Assembly (NCBI GenBank): GCA_001515945.1 | Contig: LOER01000030.1 | Coordinates: forward strand, 1-60,735 | Source of the DNA: Desulfitibacter sp. BRH_c19 | Lineage (GTDB): Bacteria; Bacillota; DSM-16504; Desulfitibacterales; Desulfitibacteraceae | Direction of reading: 5' to 3' | DNA length: 60,735 nt | Shown: piece after piece, positions 35,720 through 44,928 of the stretch | Layout of the letters: each line of letters opens with the position of its first letter | Numbering within the stretch: the first letter of the stretch is position 1 | The notes under the pieces: generated by a model | What the model was told of the DNA's origin: nothing | The model's input: only the letters and a program-made list of their open reading frames with translations | Databases searched by the model: none | Position numbers and translations under genes: made by a program

Positions 35720-37609
35720 TTACTCTTTATTCTGGTTACGATTATCAATAATATATTCTAAACCTTTTTCTTTTACCATAGATATTAAATTATTTTCCAA
35801 GATATACTCTGATAAGTTAACCTCTGCTAAAGCTCTTTCATATCCTGCTCTACATTCTTCTATGTCAACAGCTTCGCGCGTTTGTATATTCCATGCTATG
35901 CTATTTTCAAAAATACCATCATTGGACATAATAAATATTTTTTCATCATCAATAAAAGAACCTCTCGCTACATGTACCTGCTTTGCTACAAAGCCCTGCT
36001 CTATATTTAATAAATCTTTACCTAATATTTTATCCGGTTCTATCTTTACTCCCAACAAATTCCCTATGGTTGGGGTAAAGTCAATTTGCCCGCCAGCAGT
36101 ACTTATCTCTTTTGGCAGAGTACTATTCTCCATATGGATAATTAATGGTACACGAAACATTTCATCTTCTTGATAGCTTTTTCCTAAGAAAGAAGACAAA
36201 AGATCATTAATTTCTTCATTTCGCATGTCTAATCCTTGATGGTCCCCATAGATAACAATAATTGAATCTTCATACAGGCCTTCCTCTTTTAACATTTCAA
36301 TGAAATTACCTATTTCTTTGTCTAAATAATGTATTGTCTGTAAATAGTCCTCTAATACTGTATCTTTATAGGGTCCACTTATATTTAAACCTTTATATTG
36401 CTCTTCCATAGTAAATGGATGGTGAGAAGTTAAAGTTATATAAAATGCATAGAATGGATTTGTAAGCTCTTGTAAATAGTGAATAGATTGTCTAAAAAGT
36501 GATCCATCGCTTAAACCAATACCGATCAATTCATCTTGTTCAAAGTCTTCCAAACTAATGAACTTATCTAAGCCTTGTGATGGATATATAGTGCTCCGAT
36601 TCCAAAAATCTGGCACATTACCATGAAAAGCTATAGTGCTATAGTCCCTTTCTTTTAATAACATTGGTAATGTGATAAAATCATTTTCCTCATACAATTT
36701 ATAGCTAAAGTTTTTGGTGGATGGATAAAATCCATTATGTGATACAAATTCAGCATCAGAGGTGTTGCCCCAACCTGCCTGCTCATAAAATCGGCTAAAA
36801 TACGTACTATCATTCTTAATAAGCTCATTTAACACAGGCGTTATCATTTGCCCGTCGATTTCTCGATTAATCACAAAGCTCTGCACCGATTCTGCTTGAA
36901 TTACTATAACGTTTTTATCTTCTGCTATTCTAAATCCTGTTTTAGGTACACTATCACTTGTAATTACTTCAGCTAGTGCCTCTGCATTATCATTATCTAA
37001 AGTACTTTTGGTAAATAGGTTTACAATATCATATAAATGATAATTTATAACCCCTAAATTATGTGGGGTGTAGTTACCTTCAGTATCCTTAGCTGTTTTG
37101 TAATTCAATCCTAGTGTTGAGAGGGTCAATATGAAAAATACCAATACAATTATTAGTTTTGCCTTTTGATTAGGAATAATTACCTCTTTACCTTTTTCCT
37201 TACTGTAGCTTTTGTAATATCTCCACAATAAGATAGTATCTGTAAAAAACAATAAATACTGTAGTCGTAGTTGGGAAAAAATACTTGCAGACACAGTTCC
37301 CAACTGCCCTACCTGAAATACACTATGTGCAGGTGCTAATGTAAAGAAATAATTATAATATATAATATCAATGCAAATTATAGAAGATAAAATCATATTT
37401 ATTGCTAAAAACATACGCATTCTATTACTAGCTAAACTTGCTAAACAATAGATTGCAATTACTGCCAAGAAGTTTTTAGCATTAATTAACCAAAAACCAT
37501 CACTAATGCCCATTAAATTGTGTATTATTAAAAGCTTAATGAATATGCCTATAGAAAACAATCCTATATCCCTGTACATATTTCTCCAGGAAAATAATTG
37601 ATTTAGCAT
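35720..37609 (-). CDS. LTA synthase family sulfatase-fold membrane enzyme
   Basis: The protein of about 629 residues has five N-terminal membrane helices and an extracellular sulfatase/alkaline-phosphatase-fold domain from about residue 220. The domain shows VIQAESVQSFVINREIDGQ, the likely nucleophile threonine in GWGNTSDAEFVSHNGFYPS, TLTSHHPFTMEEQYKGL and IVIYGDHQGLDMRN. Such enzymes transfer glycerol phosphate from phosphatidylglycerol to build lipoteichoic acid or related polymers. ATG 37609 follows GGAGGGGGG by six bases, which sets the start. It is a single gene with its own terminator. Confidence 0.88.
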   Translation of the reverse strand: MLNQLFSWRNMYRDIGLFSIGIFIKLLIIHNLMGISDGFWLINAKNFLAVIAIYCLASLASNRMRMFLAINMILSSIICIDIIYYNYFFTLAPAHSVFQVGQLGTVSASIFSQLRLQYLLFFTDTILLWRYYKSYSKEKGKEVIIPNQKAKLIIVLVFFILTLSTLGLNYKTAKDTEGNYTPHNLGVINYHLYDIVNLFTKSTLDNDNAEALAEVITSDSVPKTGFRIAEDKNVIVIQAESVQSFVINREIDGQMITPVLNELIKNDSTYFSRFYEQAGWGNTSDAEFVSHNGFYPSTKNFSYKLYEENDFITLPMLLKERDYSTIAFHGNVPDFWNRSTIYPSQGLDKFISLEDFEQDELIGIGLSDGSLFRQSIHYLQELTNPFYAFYITLTSHHPFTMEEQYKGLNISGPYKDTVLEDYLQTIHYLDKEIGNFIEMLKEEGLYEDSIIVIYGDHQGLDMRNEEINDLLSSFLGKSYQEDEMFRVPLIIHMENSTLPKEISTAGGQIDFTPTIGNLLGVKIEPDKILGKDLLNIEQGFVAKQVHVARGSFIDDEKIFIMSNDGIFENSIAWNIQTREAVDIEECRAGYERALAEVNLSEYILENNLISMVKEKGLEYIIDNRNQNKE

Positions 37610-37725
37610 CGTCTCCCCCCTCCTCGATGTCTTATTAAAATACAACATTAAGCCATATTATTATATCATAGATATACAAATAAGTTCCATATGACACAAA
37701 TCAAACTGTTGAGCAGGTAAGTGCC

Positions 37726-38628
37726 TTAAGGTTTAGTGGCAACTCTGGAACCAAAAACAATTTGCAAATCTACAGTTATTTTATTTATTTCATTGAAGGC
37801 TTTTAAAATCCTTTCCTTTGTGACCCCCCATGATAACGGGGTCATTTTAATAATACTTTCTAGTTCCTCTTCTTTGTTAATTTCAAACTCATATGATACA
37901 TCATGAATGTCTAAAATGTTAAAGTTATTAGCAAGGTGGTTTATGACTTCCTCATTTGAATATGCTTTTTTATCATCCTCGTAAAAAATGTTTCGTAATT
38001 CTTTAAGATAACTGCTTCCAGGTACTACTTTAACGAGTATACCATCATCACGCAAAATCCTATTAAACTCTTTATAATTAGCAGGAGAAAGAATATTTAG
38101 AACAATGTTAAATTGTCTATCCCTAACAGGAATTCTAGCTAAATCTGCAACACACCAGATAATTTCATGATAGTTCTTAGCAGCAATCTGTATCCCTTCT
38201 TTGGAAATATCAAGACCAATACCTTGTAAATTAACACAGGTTCGCTTCTTAAGGTTTTTTAAGACTTGCGCCAAATGAGTTCCTTCTCCGCATCCAGCAT
38301 CTAAGATCTTGACATCGGTAAAAAGCATTTTAGATATTTCTTCCGCAAGCATATTACTTACCCTATCAATCATGGTATCAAAGAATCCCTTATCAGATAC
38401 CACTTTTCTTGATTCAAACATCTGCTTGCCATATTCCGTTTTAACAGAATTTAATAACAGGTTTACATATCCTTTTTTTGCCAAATCAAAGGAATGGTTG
38501 TCTATACAGGTTAATGTGTTATAATTATGAAACTTCATTTCCTGTCCACATACTGGGCACTTAAATAGATCAATATTATCCATAAACTTTAATTTTCGTA
38601 TCGAGGCAAGCTTCACATCAATTGTCAT
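37726..38628 (-). CDS. rlmA: RlmA-type 23S rRNA guanine-N1 methyltransferase
   Basis: The protein of about 300 residues has an N-terminal zinc motif (FKCPVCGQEMKF ... LTCIDNHSFDLAKKGYVNLL), characteristic of RlmA enzymes. A Rossmann methyltransferase follows with the SAM loop KILDAGCGEGTHLAQVL and the LNILSPANYKEFNRILRD segment. RlmA methylates G745 (RlmAI) or G748 (RlmAII) of 23S rRNA, and the Gram-positive form can give tylosin-type macrolide resistance. ATG 38628 is placed by AAGGAGG ten bases before. It is a single gene. Confidence 0.82.
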   Translation of the reverse strand: MTIDVKLASIRKLKFMDNIDLFKCPVCGQEMKFHNYNTLTCIDNHSFDLAKKGYVNLLLNSVKTEYGKQMFESRKVVSDKGFFDTMIDRVSNMLAEEISKMLFTDVKILDAGCGEGTHLAQVLKNLKKRTCVNLQGIGLDISKEGIQIAAKNYHEIIWCVADLARIPVRDRQFNIVLNILSPANYKEFNRILRDDGILVKVVPGSSYLKELRNIFYEDDKKAYSNEEVINHLANNFNILDIHDVSYEFEINKEEELESIIKMTPLSWGVTKERILKAFNEINKITVDLQIVFGSRVATKP

Positions 38629-38774
38629 TAGCAATCTACCTCCTTACAAAAATACTGAAATTATAGCAAAATAATTATATCATAACGCAATGTATTTCAC
38701 ATTGCTTGCAGTAGGGTCTTAGCTGATCATAATCTATTTTATATTATAATGGTTTTAGAGGGGGGGTGCTTAAA

Positions 38775-39269
38775 TTGATTAACCTAAAAATAAGAAATGC
38801 TTTGCCAGAGGATCTGGATTCAATTGCCCATATAGAAGCCACTTGTTTTCCAGCTACAGAAGCAGCACCAAGGAGCGTATTAAAAAAAAGAATTGCAATT
38901 TTTCCAAAAGGCTTTTTTGTAGCTGAATTAGATAATGAAGTCATAGGGTTTATTAATGGGGGATTAACCAATAGCAACCATGTAGAGGATGACTTTTTCA
39001 AGACCATGGATCTTCATATGCCTACCGGTAAAAAATTAGTTATCTTTGGCCTGGATGTACATCCCAAATATCAAAGGAAAGGTTACGCTAAAGAATTAAT
39101 GAAGCATTTTATCGAAGTAGCAAGAAAGGATCGTAGAAATACTATTTTGCTTACCTGCAAGGAACCATTAAGAAAATATTATGAGCAATTTGGGTTTATA
39201 GATAAGGGAATATCCATATCTCAACACGGGGGTTCTGTATGGTATGAAATGTACCTTGAACTAGAATAA
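38775..39269 (+). CDS. GNAT N-acetyltransferase
   Basis: The protein of about 164 residues has the GNAT fold, with IRNALPEDLDSIAHIEATCF at the start and the acetyl-CoA binding loop LDVHPKYQRKGYAKELM (about 96-112). It resembles the arylalkylamine-type acetyltransferase group (FPATEAAP). The GAGGGGGG directly abuts GTG 38766, so TTG 38775 is the better-spaced start. The substrate is unknown. The start lies about 140 bp from the divergent rlmA. Confidence 0.85.
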   Translation: MINLKIRNALPEDLDSIAHIEATCFPATEAAPRSVLKKRIAIFPKGFFVAELDNEVIGFINGGLTNSNHVEDDFFKTMDLHMPTGKKLVIFGLDVHPKYQRKGYAKELMKHFIEVARKDRRNTILLTCKEPLRKYYEQFGFIDKGISISQHGGSVWYEMYLELE

Positions 39270-39280
39270 AAAACAGGAAT

Positions 39281-39436
39281 TTATATTTCAGTACCATACA
39301 GCTTTACCTGGTTTTTTCCTGCAGATTTTGCGAAATATAAGGCTTTATCTGCCGCCAGAATTAAGTCTTTTGGCAAGGAGTTTTTATTAGAGATAATGCT
39401 TGTTACACCAAGGCTAACAGTAACATAAGTGCTGGT
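39281..39436 (-). pseudogene. C-terminal remnant of a GGDEF (diguanylate cyclase) gene
   Basis: The minus strand reads VTVSLGVTSI, LPKDLILAADKALYFA and KSAGKNQVKLYGTEI to a TAA at 39281. This is the end of a GGDEF domain, which normally closes with ADxALYxAKxxGxNxV. The catalytic GGDEF half is missing, and in-frame stops lie just upstream. It is a decayed fragment, perhaps related to the intact cyclase at 45666. Confidence 0.75.
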
Positions 39437-39503
39437 TTAAAGTAGTCAATATTCTACATTTTCCTTCATTCTCCATATTTGTAGCTGTTTAGTTAAATTT
39501 ACA

Positions 39504-40109
39504 TTATATGAAAAATAATCCAAAGATATATCCAATGATTGCCCCTATTATGCCACTCCAGATCCATGCACCTAATCTCGCTGTCCATTTGTTCTCAAGT
39601 TCTTGTTGCTTACGCAGTCTTTCAATCTCAATGGTTTGTTTAGAAACTGCTTCAGCCAATGTTTCAAGTATTGTCATCAATTCTTCTTGGGGTAAACCTT
39701 TTAGTGAAAGCAATGATATTATTCTTTCCTTATCAGCTGGCTGAATTTGTGAACCAACACGCTTTAATGCTGCTCCTTTTATTAAGACAGGACCTTGGAC
39801 AGTTGGTTTAACAAAGAGTTCAGATATCCTTTTACCATCATAATATATCTCAGTAAGTTCTAGGGGAGGAACAGGTGATAAGAGCCTTTTCGCTCCTTCA
39901 ACAACTTTTCCTACACTACCATTGGGAGTGTCATATATGTGCCCATTTTCACCCACTCCAAATAATATAACACCACCTTGTGTATTAGCAAAGGCAGCAA
40001 CAGTTCGCGCTAACTCTTCAATAGGAGGCACCTTAGTTTTTAACTCAACTTCAATTGACCTGCCATCTTTTATTATAGATTGTAGTTCTATTTCATTTTT
40101 TATGAACAC
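39504..40109 (-). CDS. AlbA_2 (Schlafen-type) domain protein with a C-terminal membrane anchor
   Basis: The protein of about 201 residues has an AlbA_2 domain (SIEVELKTKVPPIEELARTV, AAFANTQGGVILFGVGENGH), the N-terminal nucleic-acid or nucleotide-binding fold of Schlafen-like and ATP-binding HTH proteins. A helical linker follows (LETLAEAVSKQTIEIERLRK, probably coiled coil), then a single C-terminal membrane helix (WSGIIGAIIGYIFGLFFI). No HATPase-like C-terminal domain is present. GTG 40109 follows GGGGG by seven bases. Function unknown; the membrane tether is unusual for this domain in my experience. Confidence 0.75.
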   Translation of the reverse strand: MFIKNEIELQSIIKDGRSIEVELKTKVPPIEELARTVAAFANTQGGVILFGVGENGHIYDTPNGSVGKVVEGAKRLLSPVPPLELTEIYYDGKRISELFVKPTVQGPVLIKGAALKRVGSQIQPADKERIISLLSLKGLPQEELMTILETLAEAVSKQTIEIERLRKQQELENKWTARLGAWIWSGIIGAIIGYIFGLFFI

Positions 40110-40323
40110 GTATTTACCCCCATATATCAATGTTTCAAAATTCTATGTTTGTCTAGCAATCATCCTTACCTGGATTTTCTTATATTTGTCTAATTAGAAT
40201 TATTTCTTAATAAATATGTATATGCCTCTGGAGCTAAAAAAGTAAATATCTATTCTGATAGGTCGTTAGGAATTCAAAACTGAAAATAGCACACCTGATA
40301 ATGTTGCTATGATAAAAAAAATA

Positions 40324-40344
40324 GGCAGGTATACTCTACCTGCC
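40324..40344 (-). terminator. Terminator of the arsenic operon
   Basis: On the minus strand GGCAGGTA and TACCTGCC form the stem, followed by TATTTTTTTTATC, 30 nt after the DUF2703 stop. Confidence 0.85.
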
Positions 40345-40374
40345 CAATTTAATCATTACCCTATTTATTTTGCA

Positions 40375-40809
40375 TTAACAACAACCCTTGTTACACCCGC
40401 AACCAGAATTTTCTACTGGTGCCTTTACTTCTTCTAAATTTAATACCTTAAGTACCGCCTCACGGATAGCCTTTGCAGGGATATCTTCATATTCATTACC
40501 ATCATACTTTACTGTTCGACAGTAGGTTTCACTTCCAAGCAGAGTTGTACAGGAATCACAGTAATTTTCTGATACCTCTATATCCAAAATATCTTCTATG
40601 GGAACTCCATTCAAGAGGATAGTATTTGATTGAGTAATTAGGGTATCATCAAGTTTGGTCTCGAACCATTCTACCTCAATACCCTGTGGTTGCAAGGATC
40701 TGTTTAATCTTTTTACTTCCTGATTAAGATTTTCACCCGTATCATAACAACGGTTGCAAGTCTCCCCTTCCATATCAAGGTGCTTCCATTCAATTTTAAG
40801 TGTTTTCAT
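40375..40809 (-). CDS. DUF2703 family protein, cysteine-rich, in the arsenic operon
   Basis: The 144-residue protein reads TLKIEWKHLDMEGETCNRCY at the start, with a CxxC, then a thioredoxin-like region and YCDSCTTLLGSETYCRTV. It ends in a cysteine cluster NSGCGCNKGCC, a plausible metalloid-binding tail. DUF2703 proteins often travel with arsenic genes. ATG 40809 is chosen because GGGGG abuts the earlier ATG. It is the last gene before the operon terminator. Confidence 0.78.
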   Translation of the reverse strand: MKTLKIEWKHLDMEGETCNRCYDTGENLNQEVKRLNRSLQPQGIEVEWFETKLDDTLITQSNTILLNGVPIEDILDIEVSENYCDSCTTLLGSETYCRTVKYDGNEYEDIPAKAIREAVLKVLNLEEVKAPVENSGCGCNKGCC

Positions 40810-40888
40810 TTTCATACCCCCATATTTATATTATTTAAAAGTGTTTCTATATAGTAAGACGGAGGCTTTAGCAAAAGGACTCACTTTT

Positions 40889-41455
40889 TTAACATTTTAT
40901 ACATGAAAATTCAGTTTTGACATTGTCTTTATTATGAAACTCTATTATATTTCCTGCATTGTCTGATTTTACTTCACAGCAACTAAGAAGCACAGCTTTT
41001 AAATTCTTTCGGGCTCGCTGAACTCTAGCTTTACTTCCCGAATTGCTTAAACCCCATTTTTGACCTAATATGCTTTGCTTCTTACCCTTATAGTCGCATT
41101 CTATTATTGCTTCTTTATATATTGCAGGTAAATATTCAACAAGCTTTAGCAAGCAATCTGCAGTTTCTTTATTGTAATTCTCGTGTTCTAAGGCAACTGG
41201 GATAAATACTTCATCAACATTCTCAATCAATGAGTACTTATTTGCTCCCCTAAAATGGTCTATTATAAGATTTTTTGTTATTCGATATAACCAGGCTTCG
41301 ATATTCGTTATATTCTTAATTTTACTTGCATTTTTTTGTACGCGAATGCCTACTTCCTGAAGTATATCTTCTGCTTCATAATTATCTGAAATATGTCTCA
41401 TTATATAGGCCTTAAGCTTTGAACTATAAGTGTTCCATAATTCTTCTGGGCACAT
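40889..41455 (-). CDS. sigZ: SigZ-type ECF sigma factor with a cysteine-rich C terminus
   Basis: The protein of about 188 residues has the ECF layout. Region 2 is LKAYIMRHISDNYEAEDILQ, followed by EAWLYRITKNLIIDHFRG, and region 4 is YLPAIYKEAIIECDYKGKKQ with the helix-turn-helix LGQKWGLSNSGSKARVQRAR. The tail has CC and a final FSCIKC. SigZ factors have been noted in arsenic and metal contexts. AGAAGG precedes ATG 41455. No anti-sigma gene is adjacent, so the cysteine tail may itself sense metalloid; that is inference. Confidence 0.82.
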   Translation of the reverse strand: MCPEELWNTYSSKLKAYIMRHISDNYEAEDILQEVGIRVQKNASKIKNITNIEAWLYRITKNLIIDHFRGANKYSLIENVDEVFIPVALEHENYNKETADCLLKLVEYLPAIYKEAIIECDYKGKKQSILGQKWGLSNSGSKARVQRARKNLKAVLLSCCEVKSDNAGNIIEFHNKDNVKTEFSCIKC

Positions 41456-41508
41456 ATATATCACCTTCTGAAATATTATTATTTAGGTATGCACCAAAAC
41501 CGCTAAAT

Positions 41509-41652
41509 CTATTCATTAGATATCCCAAGCCCGTTATATTTCTTCTTTAAATAATCTATATTCTCTTTTAATTTTACAAGAGTCTCATCTACACTAGGAC
41601 CACAAATACCTGTGGAACAGCACATTGGTGGTTCAAAAAATTCTAGTTTCAT
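41509..41652 (-). pseudogene. arsD: Truncated arsD (arsenic metallochaperone) gene
   Basis: The 47-codon frame has the ArsD N terminus (KLEFFEPPMCCSTGICGPSV, with the arsenite-binding CC pair and third cysteine) and ends after KKKYNGLGISNE, where ArsD normally has about 120 residues. In another frame just downstream, NRFSGFGAYLNNNIS resembles the next ArsD segment (RYNL...AFVEN). The gene therefore looks frameshifted and then deleted up to sigZ. GGAGG precedes ATG 41652. The short peptide may still bind arsenite. Confidence 0.65.
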
Positions 41653-41768
41653 TATCTTTAATTCCTCCATTTTAAACAAGTAATTTCTACTCATGAAAGG
41701 GTCAATTAGAGTCATTTTTTTATTTTTTATTATCTGTTATGTTATATATATATTTATGAAGTTTCATT

Positions 41769-42146
41769 TTATTGAGTAGCACTCTTTGAACACATCATTT
41801 CTTTAATGCTTTCACAGTTTAAGCCACTTTTTTTGTAGTCTTTAAGCTTTTCATTGTCTTTTATGAATTGCACTTCTTTATTAAAGTCCTTGCCTAATAT
41901 TTCCTTAATAAAAGCATGTTTTTTTAATATGTCTTGATTTATCTTGTAATACACCCATTGGGCTTTTTTTTCATTGGTTATGAGCTTTAACATCCATAGT
42001 TTATTCAAATGTCTTGAGGCATTTGATTGATTTATTTCTAGAAGGTACTCTATCTCACATACACATAGTTTCTCTTGATTTAATAGATTTAATATTCTTA
42101 GCCTTGTTTCATCAGCTAATGCCTTTATTATTTGTACCAGTTCCAA
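41769..42146 (-). CDS. arsR: ArsR-family arsenic-responsive repressor
   Basis: The 125-residue winged-helix repressor has ADETRLRILNLLNQEKLCVC with the CVC arsenite-binding motif in helix 3, followed by EIEYLLEINQSNASRHLNKL as the recognition region. It releases the operator when arsenite binds. It lies between acr3 and the truncated arsD and probably regulates the whole minus-strand cluster. The acr3 stop lies 25 nt from its start. Confidence 0.92.
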   Translation of the reverse strand: MELVQIIKALADETRLRILNLLNQEKLCVCEIEYLLEINQSNASRHLNKLWMLKLITNEKKAQWVYYKINQDILKKHAFIKEILGKDFNKEVQFIKDNEKLKDYKKSGLNCESIKEMMCSKSATQ

Positions 42147-42170
42147 GATAATCCACCTCCACTTACCTTT

Positions 42171-43241
42171 TTACTTTGCCCATTTTCTTGGGAACCAATG
42201 CTTTGTCCTTAAGCAAATTCTAACTAGGATAAGCATAACAGGGACCTCAATCAATACACCTACAACTGTCGCCAAGGATGCACCAGATGCAATTCCAAAG
42301 AGAGTTGCTGCTGTTGCAATAGCTACTTCAAAGTGATTGCTGGCACCAATCATTGCGGATGGTGCTGCATCTTCATAGGTTAGCTTTAATGCTTTAGCTG
42401 CTCCGTAGGTTATAAAAAATATAAAGAAGGTTTGAATTGTAAGTGGGACAGCAATCATTAATATAACTAGGGGTTGGCTCAATATTACAGAACCTTGCAA
42501 CATAAATAAGGTGACCAATGTAAGAAGTAAAGCTGTCATAGATATCTTTCCAGTATATTTTAGAAATACACTTTCATACCATTCTATACCTCTAGATTTT
42601 ATTAATTGAGTCCTTGTAAAATATCCTGCTACTAACGCAATACCTACATAAAATAGGATAGATAATGCTAACGTCGCAAATGGAATTACAATATCACTTA
42701 TACCTAATAAGAAGCTTCCAAGGGGAGCAAATAGAAATAACATTGCTAATGAATTTACTGCCACCATAACAAGGGTATGCCCCATATTAGCCCGAGCTAA
42801 GTAACTCCAAACTAGAACCATTGCAGTACATGGTGCAATACCAAGCAAAATCATCCCTGCCATATATTCATCGGCCATATTTTCAGGAATAAATGGTGCA
42901 AAGATAACCCTCATGAATAGCCACGCAAAAAACACCATCGTAAATGGTTTGATTGCCCAGTTAACTATTAAAGTTAATGCGACAGGTTTAGGAGTTTTCC
43001 CAGCCTCTACAACCTGTCTAAAATCAATTTGTACCATAATTGGGTACATCATAAAAAATAAAAGTATTGCAATTGGTATGTTAACCTGTTCTATTGCTAA
43101 GCTATTAATAACTTCAGCTGCTTCTGGAAATAGAGCACCTAAACCTATTCCTATGCCCATGCACAGCAAGACCCAGACTGTTAAATACCTTTCAAAAAAC
43201 CCTAAATCCCTAGCTTTTTCTGCCGCTGATTCAGTACTCAT
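42171..43241 (-). CDS. acr3: Acr3-family arsenite efflux permease
   Basis: The 356-residue membrane protein has about ten helices and the Acr3 hallmarks [39 protein letters not shown] (conserved cysteine in helix 4) and [20 protein letters not shown]. It expels arsenite using the proton gradient, without an ATPase. GGGAGG precedes ATG 43241, so the twelve upstream codons are dropped. The co-oriented CC-motif gene lies just upstream. Confidence 0.93.
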   Translation of the reverse strand: MSTESAAEKARDLGFFERYLTVWVLLCMGIGIGLGALFPEAAEVINSLAIEQVNIPIAILLFFMMYPIMVQIDFRQVVEAGKTPKPVALTLIVNWAIKPFTMVFFAWLFMRVIFAPFIPENMADEYMAGMILLGIAPCTAMVLVWSYLARANMGHTLVMVAVNSLAMLFLFAPLGSFLLGISDIVIPFATLALSILFYVGIALVAGYFTRTQLIKSRGIEWYESVFLKYTGKISMTALLLTLVTLFMLQGSVILSQPLVILMIAVPLTIQTFFIFFITYGAAKALKLTYEDAAPSAMIGASNHFEVAIATAATLFGIASGASLATVVGVLIEVPVMLILVRICLRTKHWFPRKWAK

Positions 43242-43269
43242 AGTCTTTATCCTCCCTATACCATATTTT

Positions 43270-43557
43270 TTATTCAATTCCTATTATTGATAATTTCTTA
43301 AGCCCTAAAAATGATTCCAAATTAATTCTTAGTTCTTTTAAAGCTTTTATGTCATTACTGTAATATACTGATATATCAAAGATACATTTAATTTCATAAT
43401 GGCTTGGCTCTCCCTTGGGAATTCCTAAAAAAATATCCGGAATTAAAATACCCTTGCCACCGCAGCATCCACCCCCGGCAGTACGATACGCTAAATAAAC
43501 AGCACCTCCATTTTTCTTAATATACTCCATTGCTGCAGGCTCAATAGAAATTTTCAT
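43270..43557 (-). CDS. Small CC-motif (HesB-like, 'CC/Se motif') protein
   Basis: The 95-residue protein reads [20 protein letters not shown] and then [20 protein letters not shown], with a vicinal cysteine pair in a glycine-rich loop. This is the pattern of the 'CC/Se motif family (seleno)protein' group, in which one cysteine can be selenocysteine. Here both are ordinary cysteines. It looks like an iron-sulfur-carrier or metalloid-binding relative. AAGGTGG sets ATG 43557. Its place between arsC and acr3 suggests an arsenic role. Confidence 0.7.
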   Translation of the reverse strand: MKISIEPAAMEYIKKNGGAVYLAYRTAGGGCCGGKGILIPDIFLGIPKGEPSHYEIKCIFDISVYYSNDIKALKELRINLESFLGLKKLSIIGIE

Positions 43558-43661
43558 CTTTACCACCTTAAGTGAACATGTATATATTCGTTTATACTCA
43601 TATATAGTATGATATTATGCTATACGCCTTTTGTCAACCAAGAAATCTATGATTATTAGGA

Positions 43662-44060
43662 CTATAAAATATCTTTTTCTATTCGTTCTAATAAATACTT
43701 AACCTTTTCCTCAATAATATCTCGAGTGTTTCTATAATCTTCAATTGGGCCACCAGAAGGGTCAGTTAAACCCCAGTCTTCTCTGTACCTACAAGGTATA
43801 TACGGACATTCAACGTTACAGCCCATCGTTATTAGAACATCAATTTTTTTTGGAATGTCAGCTAATAGTTTGGGATAATGTCCACTCATATCAACTCCGG
43901 CTTCTTCCATAACCTCCACAGCAAGAGGCTTTACTTCAGGATAGTTTTCAGTACCAGCAGAATATGCTTCTATCAATCCTTCTCCCAACTTCTTGCCCCA
44001 TCCTTCAGCCATTTGAGAACGACAAGAATTGTGAATACACACAAAAGCTACTTTTTTCAT
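43662..44060 (-). CDS. arsC: Arsenate reductase (low-molecular-weight phosphatase fold)
   Basis: The 132-residue protein has the P-loop VCIHNSCRSQMAEGWGKKLG (Cys8, with Cys13 in the loop) and the later cysteines in MGCNVECPYIPCR used for thioredoxin-coupled reduction. It ends with the acidic DWGLTDPSGGP motif. It reduces arsenate to arsenite for Acr3 export. It heads the minus-strand arsenic cluster, although 104 nt separate it from the CC-motif gene. Confidence 0.93.
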   Translation of the reverse strand: MKKVAFVCIHNSCRSQMAEGWGKKLGEGLIEAYSAGTENYPEVKPLAVEVMEEAGVDMSGHYPKLLADIPKKIDVLITMGCNVECPYIPCRYREDWGLTDPSGGPIEDYRNTRDIIEEKVKYLLERIEKDIL

Positions 44061-44138
44061 AATTAACTCACCTCTTTAGTAGTATTGTTGGTCTGATCAA
44101 CAATATTTGATATTCAATTTCCCTATAAATACAAGATC

Positions 44139-44657
44139 TTAATATTTATCATAATGAATTTTATGACTTGGTAAAGTATCCATATAGTGGGATTCTTTAT
44201 CTTCCCCAATATAGCCAATGCCAATAATACACTCCACGCTGTATTTTTCTGGTATTTCTAAAACCTCCTTGATAAAATCTTCGGCTTTTTTAATTTCAGA
44301 ATGCATTCTTTCTCTAACCTGTATCCAACAAGAACCAAGGCCAATTGAGTGGGAGGTAAGCTGAATGATAATGGCCGCAATGGAAGTATCCTCAATCCAA
44401 ACATCACATTCTGTAGGATCAGCTACAACAACTATCCCCAGGGGAGCCCCTGCTAAGAAACGAGAACTATGCTCTCTGCATTGAGATAATTTGCCTAAGA
44501 CCTCGGGGTTACTTACCACAATAAACTCCCAAGGTTTCCTTCCTCTAGAAGATGGGGATAATAGAGCACTTTTTAATATGATATCAAGCTTTTCTCTTTC
44601 AACCTCTCTCTTTTGATATTTTCTTATGCTTCTTCGTGTTTTTAATAATTCAAGCAT
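44139..44657 (-). CDS. Nitroreductase family flavoprotein
   Basis: The 172-residue FMN-dependent fold shows LELLKTRRSIRKYQKREVER at the start, LLSPSSRGRKPWEFIVV, SIAAIIIQLTSHSIGLGSCW and CIIGIGYIGEDKESHYM. It probably reduces quinone or nitro compounds with NAD(P)H. The substrate is unknown. It sits 79 nt upstream of arsC on the same strand and could be co-transcribed. Confidence 0.88.
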   Translation of the reverse strand: MLELLKTRRSIRKYQKREVEREKLDIILKSALLSPSSRGRKPWEFIVVSNPEVLGKLSQCREHSSRFLAGAPLGIVVVADPTECDVWIEDTSIAAIIIQLTSHSIGLGSCWIQVRERMHSEIKKAEDFIKEVLEIPEKYSVECIIGIGYIGEDKESHYMDTLPSHKIHYDKY

Positions 44658-44928
44658 TTATACCATTCCTTTCTCAGTATTATAAATATTTGACTTATAC
44701 TCGAAATTGTGCAACTATAGTTATCATCCCCCTGTCCATTATTTTTTTAACAATAATTTTTATTTCGTTTTTTGCTATCTAATACCTTCATTTTTATTCC
44801 TAGAATAAAAGATTACGCCTTTAACTATAGATATAAACCATAATATTATCGAATACTAATAATCCAGTATTTACTATCGCTACGGATAGGTTAAAATATA
44901 TTAAAGTAGAGAAATCAAGGAGGTAACG

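Noticed and set aside
43270-43557. Selenocysteine codon in the CC/Se-type protein
   Set aside because: Both positions of the motif are ordinary cysteine codons and the frame has no in-frame TGA.
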